A stretch of 64,000 bases of DNA from Hymenobacter nivis (lineage in GTDB: Bacteria; Bacteroidota; Bacteroidia; Cytophagales; Hymenobacteraceae). The position numbers and the translations under genes were made by a program. Of this stretch, positions 8,699 to 18,131 are shown piece by piece (within the stretch, counting starts at the first letter, position 1; each line of letters starts with the position of its first letter). Where the stretch lies: assembly GCF_003149515.1 (NCBI RefSeq), contig NZ_CP029145.1:3968001-4032000 (forward strand), written 5' to 3'. Under the pieces are notes generated by a model, which had not been told where the DNA came from, made no database searches, and saw nothing but the letters and a program-made list of their open reading frames with translations.

Positions 8699-9967
8699 AT
8701 GAAATTTCTTAGTACTGCTGTCGGCTTACTCCTTTGCGCAACTGCTTTCGGGCAAGACATCCGGTCCTACGTAGCGACGAATACGGTGCCGGTCGCCACG
8801 CTGGATGTCACGTCGGACGACTACGGGGATTTAGCGGCCGTTGGCCAGGCAATCGGCGAGGCCCGGGTCGTCATGCTGGGCGAGCAGGACCACGGTGACG
8901 GCCCGACGTTTCAGGCCAAAACGCGCCTGATAAAGTACCTGCACGAGCGCAAAGGCTTTACCGTGCTGGCCTTTGAGAGTGACTTCTACGGCTTGACTAC
9001 GGGCTGGGACAAGCTGGCCAAGCAACCGGATTCCATCCGGCACTTTTTGCAACGGAATATTTTTCCTATCTGGACGGGTAGTGCGGATTGTCGCTACCTG
9101 TTTGAGCAGTACATCCCGCAAAGCTTTCAAACCGCAAACCCGCTCAACGTTAGTGGCTTCGATTCGCAGCTTTATCTTATGTATAGCTACTTACATCTAA
9201 GAAAAGATTTAGACAGCTATTTGGTTAGCCAGGGTATCGCCAACAAGTTTCCCTCCCCGAGCGACTACCAACAGTTTCTAGAGGCGGTGCAAGGTCTGAT
9301 TGCCGAGCCGCGTACGCCCGGAACATTTCGCTCCGGTATGCGCAAGGCCCTGGAAAAGGGCCTGCAACTGGTTAGCCAAGCTCAACTCGCCGCCCACGAC
9401 GCCTCTGGTTGGCCGTGCGTGGTAGCTAGCCTGCAATCTTACATCGTGAGGAGTTACCCGCTGTTGGCCCGGGATAAGGCGATGGCCGACAACCTGAAGT
9501 TCTTGGTGACTACGCAGTACAAGGACGCTAAAGTCGTTGTCTGGGCCGCCAATGCCCATATTATGAGGTATGCTGACCAGCAACCAGGCAAAGGCTGGGC
9601 CTTTGACTTGGTAATACGTCATAAAATGGGCTCGAATTTCGTGCAAGACCCGCAGTGGGCCAGGCAAACGTACGTGCTGGGCTTTGCGTCTTACCAGGGC
9701 ACCGCCGGCCGGCTGGGCACGGCTCCATACCCGGTGCAGGTGCCCGACAAGAATGGCCTGGAAACCTGGATACCGGCGAGCATGGCTTATGGCTTCCTTG
9801 ATTTTACCCCGTACAATAAGCAATTTAACTACCCAACGACTCCCTTCTTGATGAAAAGTCCTGGTCATTCCATGCCTCCGGCACCCATTCCTCCTATTGC
9901 GTGGAATTTGGTGTACGATGGCCTTTTCTTTATCCGCGAGATGCAGGCGACGAAAAAATGGGATTAG
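8699..9967 (+). CDS. Erythromycin-esterase-family protein, exported
   Basis: 422 residues with a signal peptide (about residues 1-18, ending ATAFGQ). Family features in order are the MLGEQDHGDGP segment near residue 60, LAFESDFYG, RDKAMADNL and VVWAANAHIMRY, matching the Ere/succinoglycan-biosynthesis esterase fold in which His and Glu residues form the active site. True macrolide esterases belong to this family, but many members in environmental Bacteroidetes have other, unknown substrates, so resistance should not be assumed. GC is a little lower than in the neighbours. It is followed by a strong bidirectional terminator. Confidence 0.78.
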   Translation: MKFLSTAVGLLLCATAFGQDIRSYVATNTVPVATLDVTSDDYGDLAAVGQAIGEARVVMLGEQDHGDGPTFQAKTRLIKYLHERKGFTVLAFESDFYGLTTGWDKLAKQPDSIRHFLQRNIFPIWTGSADCRYLFEQYIPQSFQTANPLNVSGFDSQLYLMYSYLHLRKDLDSYLVSQGIANKFPSPSDYQQFLEAVQGLIAEPRTPGTFRSGMRKALEKGLQLVSQAQLAAHDASGWPCVVASLQSYIVRSYPLLARDKAMADNLKFLVTTQYKDAKVVVWAANAHIMRYADQQPGKGWAFDLVIRHKMGSNFVQDPQWARQTYVLGFASYQGTAGRLGTAPYPVQVPDKNGLETWIPASMAYGFLDFTPYNKQFNYPTTPFLMKSPGHSMPPAPIPPIAWNLVYDGLFFIREMQATKKWD

Positions 9968-10123
9968 GTTTCGGCGCGCCGGTTCGCCCCTGGCCCGGCG
10001 ACCGTTTGAGCAGCAAGCGGCCACGCCAACCAAGTTGACTGATTGAGTTTGCCCCAAGCTTCCGTGCCGATGCTTTAACGTGCTATTTTTTTCGTTTTCT
10101 GAGAGGCCCCCTATTGATTCAAA

Positions 10124-10191
10124 TAGCCACTAAAAAAGCCCTGGGCGGCGACCATTTGCACGGTCGCCGCCCAGGGCTTTTTTAGTGGCTA
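10124..10191. terminator. Perfect 30-bp-arm bidirectional terminator
   Basis: The arms 10124-10153 and 10162-10191 are exactly complementary, with an 8-nt loop (atttgcac). Inside the arms, AAAAAAG and CTTTTTT runs border the GC core GCCCTGGGCGGCGACC. It lies between the esterase-like gene (+) and hflX (-), which converge on it. Confidence 0.9.
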
Positions 10192-10233
10192 AACGCCGGG
10201 CCGGTAATTAGGGTGGCGCCTGGGGGCCCCGGC

Positions 10234-11565
10234 CTACTCCGCCTCGTATTCCCCGTATTCGCCCGCCGCCAGGTGCGGGTAGCGCTGCTGGTGCAGGGCC
10301 GCCACGCGCTGGCCCAGCAGCTGGCGCAGCTCGTCGAGGTTTTCCTTGGTTTGGGCCGAAACGAACACTACCGGGTCGTGCAGCTTGGCCATGTAGGTGG
10401 CCTGGAGCTGGGCCAGGGGCGGGCGGGCGGCGGTTTCGCGCTCGGCTTCGGCAGCCTCGGCGGCGAAGTCGTCGGCCAGAATTTCGTCGGGCCGGTACTG
10501 GTCTATCTTGTTAAACACCAGCAGTATCGGCTTGTCGGCGGCCCCAATTTCCAGCAGCGTATCGTTCACCACCTGGATTTGCTCCTCGAAGTTGGGGTGC
10601 GAAATATCCACTACGTGCAGCAGCAGGTCGGCCTCCCGAATCTCGTCCAGGGTGCTTTTAAAGCTCTCAATGAGCTTGGTGGGCAGCTTGCGGATGAAGC
10701 CCACGGTGTCGGAGAGCAGGAACGGCGTTTGGTTGAGCACGACCTTGCGAGTGGTAGCGTCGACGGTGGCGAAGAGCTTGTTTTCGGCGAACACCTCGGC
10801 CTTGCCCAGCGCGTTCATCAGCGTGCTTTTGCCCACGTTGGTGTAGCCTACCAGCGACACGCGAATGAGGCCCTGGCGGTCTTTGCGCCGGGTGGTGGCC
10901 TGCTTGTCCAGGGTTTCGAGCTTCTCCTTGAGGAAGGCAATCCGGTCGCGCACGATGCGGCGGTCGGTTTCGATTTCCGTCTCGCCGGGGCCCTTCATGC
11001 CCACGCCGCCGCGCTGCTTGTCCAAGTGCGTCCAGAGGCCGGTGAGGCGGGGCAGTAGGTACTGGTACTGAGCGAGTTCGACCTGTGTTCGGGCCGTGGC
11101 CGACTTCGCCCGCAGGGCAAAAATGTCCAGAATCAGCAGCGATCTATCCACGATTTTCACCTTCAGCTCGGCCTCCAGGTTGCGCAGCTGCGAAGGCGAG
11201 AGGTCGTCGTCGAATACCACCATGCTGGTGCTGTTGTGCTTCACGTAGGCCTTGATTTCGGCCAGCTTGCCCTCGCCTACGTAGCTGCGGATGTCGGGCT
11301 TTTCGAGGCGCTGCACGAAGCGCTGGGTGGCGGTGGCCCCGGCGGTTTCGATCAGGAAGGCCAGCTCGTCCATGTACTCGGTGGTCTGGGCCTCGGTTTG
11401 GCGGCGCGGGGGCACGCTCACCATCACAGCGGTTTCGTGCTCGGCGGCCGTGGCATGCACGCGGCTTTTGCCCGTGCCGGCCGAGGTGTGGGCCTGGGTG
11501 GTGTCGGTGTTGAAGTTGCGGGTGCTGCCGGTATTGCGGCTGTTCGAGTTCGGTTTATTGGCCAT
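10234..11565 (-). CDS. hflX: Ribosome-associated GTPase HflX
   Basis: 443 residues from ATG 11565. The N-terminal HflX domain ends with the signature GPGETEIETDRR. The G domain has GYTNVGKSTL (P-loop), DTVGFIRKLP (Walker B/G3) and VFNKID (G4). The Asn/Ser/Thr-rich first 30 residues are a variable extension. HflX binds ribosomes and rescues or splits them under stress. The gene is monocistronic, with the cytochrome c gene upstream on the same strand about 120 bp away. Confidence 0.95.
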   Translation of the reverse strand: MANKPNSNSRNTGSTRNFNTDTTQAHTSAGTGKSRVHATAAEHETAVMVSVPPRRQTEAQTTEYMDELAFLIETAGATATQRFVQRLEKPDIRSYVGEGKLAEIKAYVKHNSTSMVVFDDDLSPSQLRNLEAELKVKIVDRSLLILDIFALRAKSATARTQVELAQYQYLLPRLTGLWTHLDKQRGGVGMKGPGETEIETDRRIVRDRIAFLKEKLETLDKQATTRRKDRQGLIRVSLVGYTNVGKSTLMNALGKAEVFAENKLFATVDATTRKVVLNQTPFLLSDTVGFIRKLPTKLIESFKSTLDEIREADLLLHVVDISHPNFEEQIQVVNDTLLEIGAADKPILLVFNKIDQYRPDEILADDFAAEAAEAERETAARPPLAQLQATYMAKLHDPVVFVSAQTKENLDELRQLLGQRVAALHQQRYPHLAAGEYGEYEAE

Positions 11566-11687
11566 ATTGGAAAGGCGTTGGGCGCGGCCCACAGGGGGCC
11601 CGGTACGGCGGGGGCCCCGGCGGGGCCGCCACGAAAAATGAATCTACGGCCGCCGCCGCGCAATGGCCGAACCGGAGCCCCGGGGCC

Positions 11688-11978
11688 CTACTTCAGCGTC
11701 TGCGAATACGCCACCACCTGGGCAACCTGGGCGGCGCTGAGCTTAGTTTTGAAGGCTGGCATCTTGCCCAGGCCGTTAGTGACCAGGTAGGTGCGCCCGA
11801 AGGCATTGAGGTTGCTTTTGGTCAGGTCGTGGGCCCCGTTCAGGCCCAGCTTGCCGTTGGCGCCGTGGCAGCGGGCGCAGTTCTGCTGGAACAAGGCCTG
11901 GCCCGGCGGCACGGGTGGCGCGGCCCGCAGCACGGCCGGGGCCCCCAACAAAACGGGTAGTAGCAAACGAAACATCAT
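11688..11978 (-). CDS. Small exported cytochrome c
   Basis: 96 residues from ATG 11978. A short signal peptide ends around VLRAAP. The haem-attachment motif CARCH follows in NCARCHGANGKLG, and the distal methionine is in GKMPAF. It is a single class-I cytochrome c domain, expected in the periplasm as an electron carrier. An upstream in-frame GTG/ATG would add Cys/Arg-rich residues with no signal character, so the MMFRLLL start is preferred. Confidence 0.9.
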   Translation of the reverse strand: MMFRLLLPVLLGAPAVLRAAPPVPPGQALFQQNCARCHGANGKLGLNGAHDLTKSNLNAFGRTYLVTNGLGKMPAFKTKLSAAQVAQVVAYSQTLK

Positions 11979-12048
11979 ACGGCCATAACAAAGATTACGG
12001 CCACAAAGGTCGGCGCGGCGGCATGCTTCTGCCGATCTTTGCCTCATT

Positions 12049-12136
12049 AGTGAATGAGCGAAGGAGTGAATGAGTGAAGTGGGAGTCTCCTAACTCATTC
12101 ACTCCCTCGCTCCTTCGCTCCTTCGCTCCTTCACTG
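12049..12136. repeat. Low-complexity hairpin with 8-bp tandem units
   Basis: Contains agtgaatgagcgaaggagtg and, after a short loop, actcattcactccctcgctc followed by further cttcgctc units. The arms are largely complementary, and the right arm holds three tandem CGCTCCTT units. It sits between the cytochrome gene and the start of the glycosyltransferase gene. Confidence 0.7.
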
Positions 12137-12146
12137 ATTGTCCCGA

Positions 12147-13268
12147 ATGCGCGTCGCCATCGTCCTCAACACCAGCTGGAACATCTGGAATTTCCGCGCC
12201 GGCCTCGTCCGGGCCCTGCAAGCCGCCGGCCACGAGGTGCTGGCCATTGCCCCGCCCGACGACTACTCCGCGCGCCTCGAAACCGAGCTGGGCTGCCGCT
12301 TCGTGCCGATTTTGATGGAAAACAAGGGCACTAACCCCGCCAAAGACGCCCAGCTCACGCGCCGCTTTTACAAGATTTATAAGCGAGAAAAACCCGACGT
12401 GGTGCTGCACTACACCATCAAGCCCAACATCTACGGCACGCTGGCGGCGCGGCTGGCGGGCGTGCCCAGCATCAATAACGTCAGTGGGTTGGGCACGGTG
12501 TTCCTCATCCGCAACGTGGTGAGCCGCGTGGCGCTGGGCCTGTACCGGGTGGCGTTCCGGTTTCCGCGCCGGGTATTTTTCCAGAACGCCGACGACCGCG
12601 AGCTTTTCATTGCGCACGGCCTGGTGCGGGCCGAAATTGCCGGCCTGCTGCCCGGTTCGGGCGTCGACACGGCCCGGTTCCGGCCGGCTGCCGCGTTCAT
12701 GCGCAACGAGCCGTTCGTGTTTTTGATGGTGGCGCGGGTGCTCTACGAAAAGGGCATCCAGGAATATTTTGAGGCGGCCAAAATCGTGCGGCAGGCCGCG
12801 CCCGGCACGCGGGTGCAGCTGCTGGGGGCCCTGGATGAGGCCGGCGGCGTGGGCGTGGCCCGGGCCGTGTTTGAGAGCTGGCTCGAAGCCGGCGACATCG
12901 AGTACCTGGGCCGCTCCGACGACGTGGCCGGCTACCTGCACCGCGCCGACTGCGTGGTGCTGCCCAGCTACCGCGAAGGCACGCCCAAAACCCTGCTCGA
13001 AGCGGCGGCCTGCGGCAAACCCTTGGTAACCACCGATGTGCCCGGCTGCCGCGACACCGTGCAGGACGGCCAAAACGGCTACCTCTGCCAGGTACGCTCG
13101 GGCCCCGACCTGGCCGCCAAAATGCTGCAAGTGCTGCACCTGGGGGCCCCAGCATTGCAGCAGATGGGCCATGCCAGCCGCGCCCTGGCCGAAACCCGGT
13201 TCGACGAAAAGCTGGTGCTGGACCAGTACCTGGCGGCCGTGGCCGCCGTGCCAGGGCCCAAAAAATAA
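12147..13268 (+). CDS. Family-4 glycosyltransferase
   Basis: 373 residues. The start MRVAIVLNTSWNIWNFR is at ATG 12147; an alternative start 9 bp upstream adds only three residues. The N-terminal Rossmann half is followed by the GT4 C-terminal signature SYREGTPKTLLEAAACGKPL near residue 280, including the EX7E pattern. It should transfer a sugar from a nucleotide donor during surface polysaccharide synthesis. The next gene, rfbC, 38 bp downstream, makes a deoxy-hexose donor precursor, supporting a capsule or O-antigen role. Confidence 0.9.
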   Translation: MRVAIVLNTSWNIWNFRAGLVRALQAAGHEVLAIAPPDDYSARLETELGCRFVPILMENKGTNPAKDAQLTRRFYKIYKREKPDVVLHYTIKPNIYGTLAARLAGVPSINNVSGLGTVFLIRNVVSRVALGLYRVAFRFPRRVFFQNADDRELFIAHGLVRAEIAGLLPGSGVDTARFRPAAAFMRNEPFVFLMVARVLYEKGIQEYFEAAKIVRQAAPGTRVQLLGALDEAGGVGVARAVFESWLEAGDIEYLGRSDDVAGYLHRADCVVLPSYREGTPKTLLEAAACGKPLVTTDVPGCRDTVQDGQNGYLCQVRSGPDLAAKMLQVLHLGAPALQQMGHASRALAETRFDEKLVLDQYLAAVAAVPGPKK

Positions 13269-13291
13269 TCTGTCTTCTAAGTGCTATTCTA

Positions 13292-13299
13292 TAGTTTTG
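13292..13299 (+). promoter_or_regulatory. Candidate Bacteroidetes -7 box (TAnnTTTG) for rfbC
   Basis: TAGTTTTG matches the TAnnTTTG consensus of Bacteroidetes sigma-ABfr promoters. Its last base is only 7 nt before the rfbC ATG at 13307, implying a leaderless or very short leader transcript. Confidence 0.5.
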
Positions 13300-13306
13300 C
13301 TGCCCT

Positions 13307-13855
13307 ATGCAAGTCAAAAAATACGCCATTGCCGGCCCCATCGAGTTCACTCCCCGCTTGTTTGGCGACCCGCGTGGGGTGTTTTACGAAACCTTCAGCG
13401 CCCGCCTGATGCAGGAGGCCGGCCTGCCCGCGGGCCTCGACTGGGTGCAGGACAACCAGAGCAAGTCGCAGCCGGGCGTGTTGCGGGGCCTGCATTTCCA
13501 GCGGCCGCCGCACGCGCAGGCCAAGCTGGTGCGCGTAGCCCAGGGCCGCGCCCTGGATGTGGTGGTGGACATCCGCCGCGGTTCGCCCACCTACGGCCAG
13601 CACGTGGCCGTGGAGCTGAGCGCCGCGCTGGGCAACATTTTTTACGTGCCCGTTGGCTTCGCCCACGGCTTCGTGGCCCTGGAGGAAGACACGCTGTTCC
13701 TCTACAAGTGCTCCGATTATTACGCGCCGCCCGCCGAAGGCGGCCTGTTCTGGAATGACCCGGCGCTGGGCATCGACTGGAACGTGGAAAACCCCACGAT
13801 TTCCCCCAAAGATGCTATTCTGCCTGCACTGGCCGATTTGGACAGCCCGTTTTAG
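13307..13855 (+). CDS. rfbC: dTDP-4-dehydrorhamnose 3,5-epimerase
   Basis: 182 residues, the standard length. The catalytic histidine is H63 in VLRGLHFQ, followed by K73 (AKLVRV) and the PVGFAHGF cupin strand. It converts dTDP-4-keto-6-deoxyglucose to the L-lyxo epimer in dTDP-rhamnose synthesis. The other rfb genes are not in this window. It is immediately downstream of the glycosyltransferase, with its own possible promoter at 13292. Confidence 0.95.
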   Translation: MQVKKYAIAGPIEFTPRLFGDPRGVFYETFSARLMQEAGLPAGLDWVQDNQSKSQPGVLRGLHFQRPPHAQAKLVRVAQGRALDVVVDIRRGSPTYGQHVAVELSAALGNIFYVPVGFAHGFVALEEDTLFLYKCSDYYAPPAEGGLFWNDPALGIDWNVENPTISPKDAILPALADLDSPF

Positions 13856-13954
13856 GGCCCCCAGGGGCTTTTGTCTGAGGGTTCTAAAGCGGGTTTTATA
13901 AAGGGACTTCGCTGCGCGCTGCATGACATTCAATATTAGCCGGGGCCCTAATTA

Positions 13955-16513
13955 TCAATACGCCACGTCGTCGCCCAGGAAATCCAGGCTGGGCATGCCG
14001 ATGGGGGCCCCGGGGGGCGTGTCCACGCTGGGGTTGGGCACGAACTTGTTGGGGTCATCCTCAAACCGGCGGATTTGGGCCAGGCCGAAGAGCAGGCTGG
14101 CTTTGTGGCGGGGCGGGGCGGCGGCCAGGTGGGCGCTCATCCACTGCTTGAGGTTGGTAATTTCGAGCAGGCTCTCGCCGCGCACGCTCTCGGCGGCGTC
14201 GGGGGCGGCGGCGAGTTGCAGCAACGATTTCAGGGTGAGGTTATTGACCAGCACTTGTAGCTCGCCTTGGTAGCCGGCGGGCAGGGGCGCTTTCCAGGTT
14301 TGGGCCAGCATTTTATCCACCACGGGCATAAAGCCGGGCTGCCGGGCGTCGCGGGCGTGGTACTCCACGAGGCGGGCGGCCCGCTCGGGGTTCAGCACCG
14401 AGGCGATGGTGAGGCCCGCGGCCGTTTCGGCGGCGGCGATGGGGTCGAAGGTGGGCCCGGTGTGGCCGCTGAAGGTTTCCAGGCTGCCCGGGAAGCCCGA
14501 GGGCCGGGGCGGAATCTGCTTAATCAGGGCCTCGGGTAGGGCCAGGGCGGCGGGCGTCACGGTGGCCATCAGCGCGTCGAAGGCCCGCCACTGTTCAGCC
14601 GGCGCCACCATCCGCGTAATCACCTGGCCGTCGCCCTTCACGGCGTGGGTGAAGTAGAGGCCGCCCAGCGACTTAGCCGCGGCCTCCACCTGGTAGCGGT
14701 GCAGCAAGTACATGGGTACCAGCACTTCCTCCAGCGTGGCCATGGGGGCCCCGGCCGGAATGGCGTTGGTGGAGAAGCCGTCGAGCACGTGGCGGCGCAC
14801 GGTCATCAGCGTGTTCAGCTGGGTTACGGCGTTGGTGCCGTCGTCCCACTGGTTGGCGGTGGGGTGCACATAGCCGCCGATGTCGGGGATGAAAATGTGG
14901 CCCTGGGCCAGCGTTTCCTTCAGGATTTTTTCCAGCCCGGCCGCCTCGTCGGTACCCTTCGGGAAGTCCTGGTAGCCCCAGAGAATGGCGCGCTTGTCCC
15001 AGCTGCCGATGCCCGTGGCGTAGGCCTGCGACACGTCCACGGTGCCGTCGGGCCGCAGCGAGAAGCGCGGAAACGGGTAGTCCATCACCGAGCCCCGCTC
15101 CTTGGTGCTGGAGGTGAAGTTGTGGTAGAGGCCCAGCGTGTGGCCAATTTCGTGGGCCGAAAGCTGGCGCACGCGGGCCAGGGCCATTTCGGCCATGGCG
15201 GTGGGCACCGGCTGGCCGGGCTTGTAGGGCTGGAGCAGGCCCTCGGCCAGCAGGTAGTCCTGGCGGTGGCGGTCGGAGCCGAGCGTGACCACGCCCTTGA
15301 TGATTTCGCCGGTGCGCGGGTCGATGTACGACGAGCCGTAGGAAAACGCGCGCGGGTTGCCGGCGCGGTCCACCCAGTTCACCACGTTGTAGCGGATGTC
15401 CATCGGGTCGGCGCCTTCGGGCAGCTCCTTCACGATGAAGGCGTTGCGGTAGCCAGCGGCCTCAAACGCCTGGTTCCACCAGCTGCCGCCCTCGATGAGG
15501 GCGCGCTTGATGTCGGGCGGGGCCCCCCGGTCGATGTAGTAGGTGATGGGCGTCACCGGGTCGCTGAGGGCGGCGGTGGGGTCTTGCTTGGCCAGGCGGT
15601 GCCGCCGGGAGTAGCGCCGCACCAGCGGCTCGCTCATGGGGGCCGAAAAATCCTGGTACGCAAACTGGTTGAGGCCCGAGCGCGGGTCGAACCGCCGGGG
15701 CTGGTAGCCGGCCTCGGGTAGGGCCACAAACGACTGGTGCATCCGCACGGTCACGGCGTTGGGGTCGGGGGCGAGGCCGGGGCCCCCGTCGCCGAAGCCG
15801 CCGCCCGTCCCGCTGGCCCCCCCCACGAAGGTGATGATGGCCTCGAACTCGGTGTTCCGGGGGAAGTTGCGGGTATTATCGGGGTACACCGCCGAGCGGG
15901 TTTCGTCGAGGTGAAACGGCGTGGGGGCCCCGGCCGCACCGGCGCCCGCCCGCAGCCCGGCGAAGTTGCGGCGGCCCAGCTGGTCGGCCAGCTTCTGGCT
16001 GTCGCGCACCAAAAAGGGCGTCAAATCCACTAGCACCTTACTGCCCTCGATGGCCACCGGCGCGAAGCCCCAGATGATGGACTTGGCGAAGGCGCTTTCC
16101 ACGGCCCGCTGCTGGTCGGGCCCCGGCGCCGAGGCTCGGAAGCTAAGGTTGGGCTCCAGCAAAAACACCTTGCCCCCGGTGCGCACGAACTTGGCCACCG
16201 CCGCCGCGGCCGTGCCCCGCTCGGGCCCCCCCTGGCCCACCCCGTCGGTGAGGGAGCTGAAGTAGAGAAACTCCTGGTCGAAGTGCTCCAGCTCCAGGTA
16301 CACTTTGCCGGTTTTATCGTCGTAGTAATACGGGAAGTAGCCCTCGGTTTTTTTCAGGCCCTTGGTCACTGCATCGAGCGTGGCAGCGGGCTGGCCAGCG
16401 GGGCGGGCGCTGGCCGCGGGGGCCCCCGCGGAGGCATTCTTGTTAGCGCGTTGCGCCGTGGCCAGGCCACTGGTGGCCAGCAGGGCAGCCAGGAGTAAAG
16501 AAGGGTGCTTCAT
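13955..16513 (-). CDS. Zinc-dependent metalloprotease with DUF5117/DUF5118 regions
   Basis: 852 residues from ATG 16513 (MKHPSLLLAALL), with a signal peptide ending near LATAQ. The extended zinc motif HEIGHTLGLYHN near the middle (HExxHxxGxxH) marks a metzincin-type site, with a methionine turn likely in GSVMDYP. The flanking regions resemble the DUF5117 and DUF5118 domains that accompany this site in Bacteroidetes. It is probably periplasmic or outer-membrane associated and of unknown substrate. No C-terminal T9SS sorting domain is seen. It is monocistronic, convergent with rfbC. Confidence 0.9.
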   Translation of the reverse strand: MKHPSLLLAALLATSGLATAQRANKNASAGAPAASARPAGQPAATLDAVTKGLKKTEGYFPYYYDDKTGKVYLELEHFDQEFLYFSSLTDGVGQGGPERGTAAAAVAKFVRTGGKVFLLEPNLSFRASAPGPDQQRAVESAFAKSIIWGFAPVAIEGSKVLVDLTPFLVRDSQKLADQLGRRNFAGLRAGAGAAGAPTPFHLDETRSAVYPDNTRNFPRNTEFEAIITFVGGASGTGGGFGDGGPGLAPDPNAVTVRMHQSFVALPEAGYQPRRFDPRSGLNQFAYQDFSAPMSEPLVRRYSRRHRLAKQDPTAALSDPVTPITYYIDRGAPPDIKRALIEGGSWWNQAFEAAGYRNAFIVKELPEGADPMDIRYNVVNWVDRAGNPRAFSYGSSYIDPRTGEIIKGVVTLGSDRHRQDYLLAEGLLQPYKPGQPVPTAMAEMALARVRQLSAHEIGHTLGLYHNFTSSTKERGSVMDYPFPRFSLRPDGTVDVSQAYATGIGSWDKRAILWGYQDFPKGTDEAAGLEKILKETLAQGHIFIPDIGGYVHPTANQWDDGTNAVTQLNTLMTVRRHVLDGFSTNAIPAGAPMATLEEVLVPMYLLHRYQVEAAAKSLGGLYFTHAVKGDGQVITRMVAPAEQWRAFDALMATVTPAALALPEALIKQIPPRPSGFPGSLETFSGHTGPTFDPIAAAETAAGLTIASVLNPERAARLVEYHARDARQPGFMPVVDKMLAQTWKAPLPAGYQGELQVLVNNLTLKSLLQLAAAPDAAESVRGESLLEITNLKQWMSAHLAAAPPRHKASLLFGLAQIRRFEDDPNKFVPNPSVDTPPGAPIGMPSLDFLGDDVAY

Positions 16514-16657
16514 GCAGAAGGGGGGAGGAGTGGCCCCGGCACGCGGGCCGGCAATATGGGCCCCAAGCCGCCCACTGCCCGCAAAATCGGCATTAAAAAC
16601 CAAAAAAATACCATTTCTCCCGGCCCAGCGGCGCGGTCCTGGAAACGCTGCCCGCAG

Positions 16658-17980
16658 CTACAGCAGCTCCACCAGGGTTTCGAGGGCCATGCCGCGGCTG
16701 CCCTTCACCAGCACTTGCCGGCCGCTGAGGGGCGCGGCGGCCAGCCAGGCGGCGGCGTCGGCCTTGGTGGCGAAGTGGCGGGCCTCGGGGCCCAGGGCCG
16801 GCCGGGCGGCGGCCAGCAGGGGCCCCACCAGCACGATTTCGGTCAGCGCCAGGCCAGCCAGCAGCTCGCCCAAAGCGCGGTGCTCGGCGGCGGCCTCGGA
16901 GCCCAGCTCGAACATGTCGCCGAGGATGACCAGCTTGCGCTGGCCGGCCGCGGCGGGGCGTTGGGCGAAGCTGCGCAACGCGGCGGCCATGCTGCTGGGA
17001 TTGGCGTTGTAGGCGTCGAGCACCAGCTCGTTGCCGCGGGCGGTGCGCAGCAGCTGCGAGCGGTTGTTCTGGGGGTTGTAGGCGGCCAGGGCGGCGGCCA
17101 CGGCCTCGGGCGGTACGCCGAAAAACTGGCCCACGGCGGCAGCGGCGGCCAGGTTGGGAAAGTTGTAGTCGCCGGTGAGCTGCACCGCCACGTCGGGCCC
17201 CTGGGGCCCCAGGCGCAGGGCCAGGGCGGGGTCGGCGGCGAGCAGAGTGGCGGGGAAGTCGTCGGCGGGCCCCGGGTAGGTGCGGCGCTGGGGCACGGCG
17301 GCGGCGCGGGCCACCACCTGCGCGTCGAGCGTGTTCACGAAGGCCAGGCCGCCGGTATCGCGCAGGAAATCAAACAGCTCGCCTTTGCCCAGGGCCACGC
17401 CCTCGGCCCCGCCGAAGCCTTCGAGGTGGGCCTTGCCGATGTTGGTGAGCAGGCCGTGGGTGGGGCGCGCCCACTGGCAGTAGGCCGCGATTTCGCCCCG
17501 GTGGTTGGCGCCCATCTCCACCACGGCAAAGTCGTGCTCGTCTAGCCGCAGGCGCAGTAGGGTGAGGGGCACGCCGATGTGGTTGTTGAAGTTGCCGAGC
17601 GTGGCCAGCACCCGGAACCGCTTGGCCAGCACGGCGGTGAGCAGCTCCTTGGTCGTGGTTTTGCCATTCGAGCCCGATATGGCCAGCACGGGCCCCCCGA
17701 ACTGCTGGCGGTGGTGCGCGGCCAGGGCTTGCAGGGCCCCCAGCGGGTCGGGGGCGAAAAAGTAGTGGGCGGCGTCCTGGGCGGCCAGCGCGGCGTCGTC
17801 CACCACGGCCAGTTGGGCCCCCTTGGCCACGGCCTGGGGCGCGAAGTCGGCGCCGCGGAAGCTGGGGCCGTTCAGGGCAAAAAACAGGGTGCCCGGCTGG
17901 GGCTGGCGCGAATCGGTGCTGACCTGGCCGTGGGCGGCCAGGTAGTGCGCGTAGAGGGCGGGAAGGTCGAAGGCGGGCAT
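16658..17980 (-). CDS. murF: UDP-N-acetylmuramoyl-tripeptide--D-alanyl-D-alanine ligase
   Basis: 440 residues from ATG 17980. The ATP-binding loop is ISGSNGKTTTKELL near residue 100. The Mur ligase middle-domain segments (FAVVEMGANHRGEI) and the C-terminal domain motif LDAYNANPSSM fit MurF, which adds D-Ala-D-Ala to the cytoplasmic peptidoglycan precursor. It lies apart from the usual dcw cluster. It is divergent from the FG-GAP gene, with about 150 bp of shared upstream region. Confidence 0.95.
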   Translation of the reverse strand: MPAFDLPALYAHYLAAHGQVSTDSRQPQPGTLFFALNGPSFRGADFAPQAVAKGAQLAVVDDAALAAQDAAHYFFAPDPLGALQALAAHHRQQFGGPVLAISGSNGKTTTKELLTAVLAKRFRVLATLGNFNNHIGVPLTLLRLRLDEHDFAVVEMGANHRGEIAAYCQWARPTHGLLTNIGKAHLEGFGGAEGVALGKGELFDFLRDTGGLAFVNTLDAQVVARAAAVPQRRTYPGPADDFPATLLAADPALALRLGPQGPDVAVQLTGDYNFPNLAAAAAVGQFFGVPPEAVAAALAAYNPQNNRSQLLRTARGNELVLDAYNANPSSMAAALRSFAQRPAAAGQRKLVILGDMFELGSEAAAEHRALGELLAGLALTEIVLVGPLLAAARPALGPEARHFATKADAAAWLAAAPLSGRQVLVKGSRGMALETLVELL

Positions 17981-18131
17981 GGGGCAAGCGGCGGCGGCCA
18001 AACCCGGCCGCAACGCCGGGGCAAATTAAGCCGCGAACTTTGTGCACTGCCCGCTTCTTACGTAAGCGCAACTGTACGTTGGGCCCCTGGCCGCTGGGGG
18101 CGGGCCCCGTTTCCATCAGGTTCTTAATCGT

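Noticed and set aside
8699..9967. Macrolide resistance gene
   Set aside because: Family membership alone does not establish erythromycin hydrolysis; many exported homologues exist in environmental Bacteroidetes.
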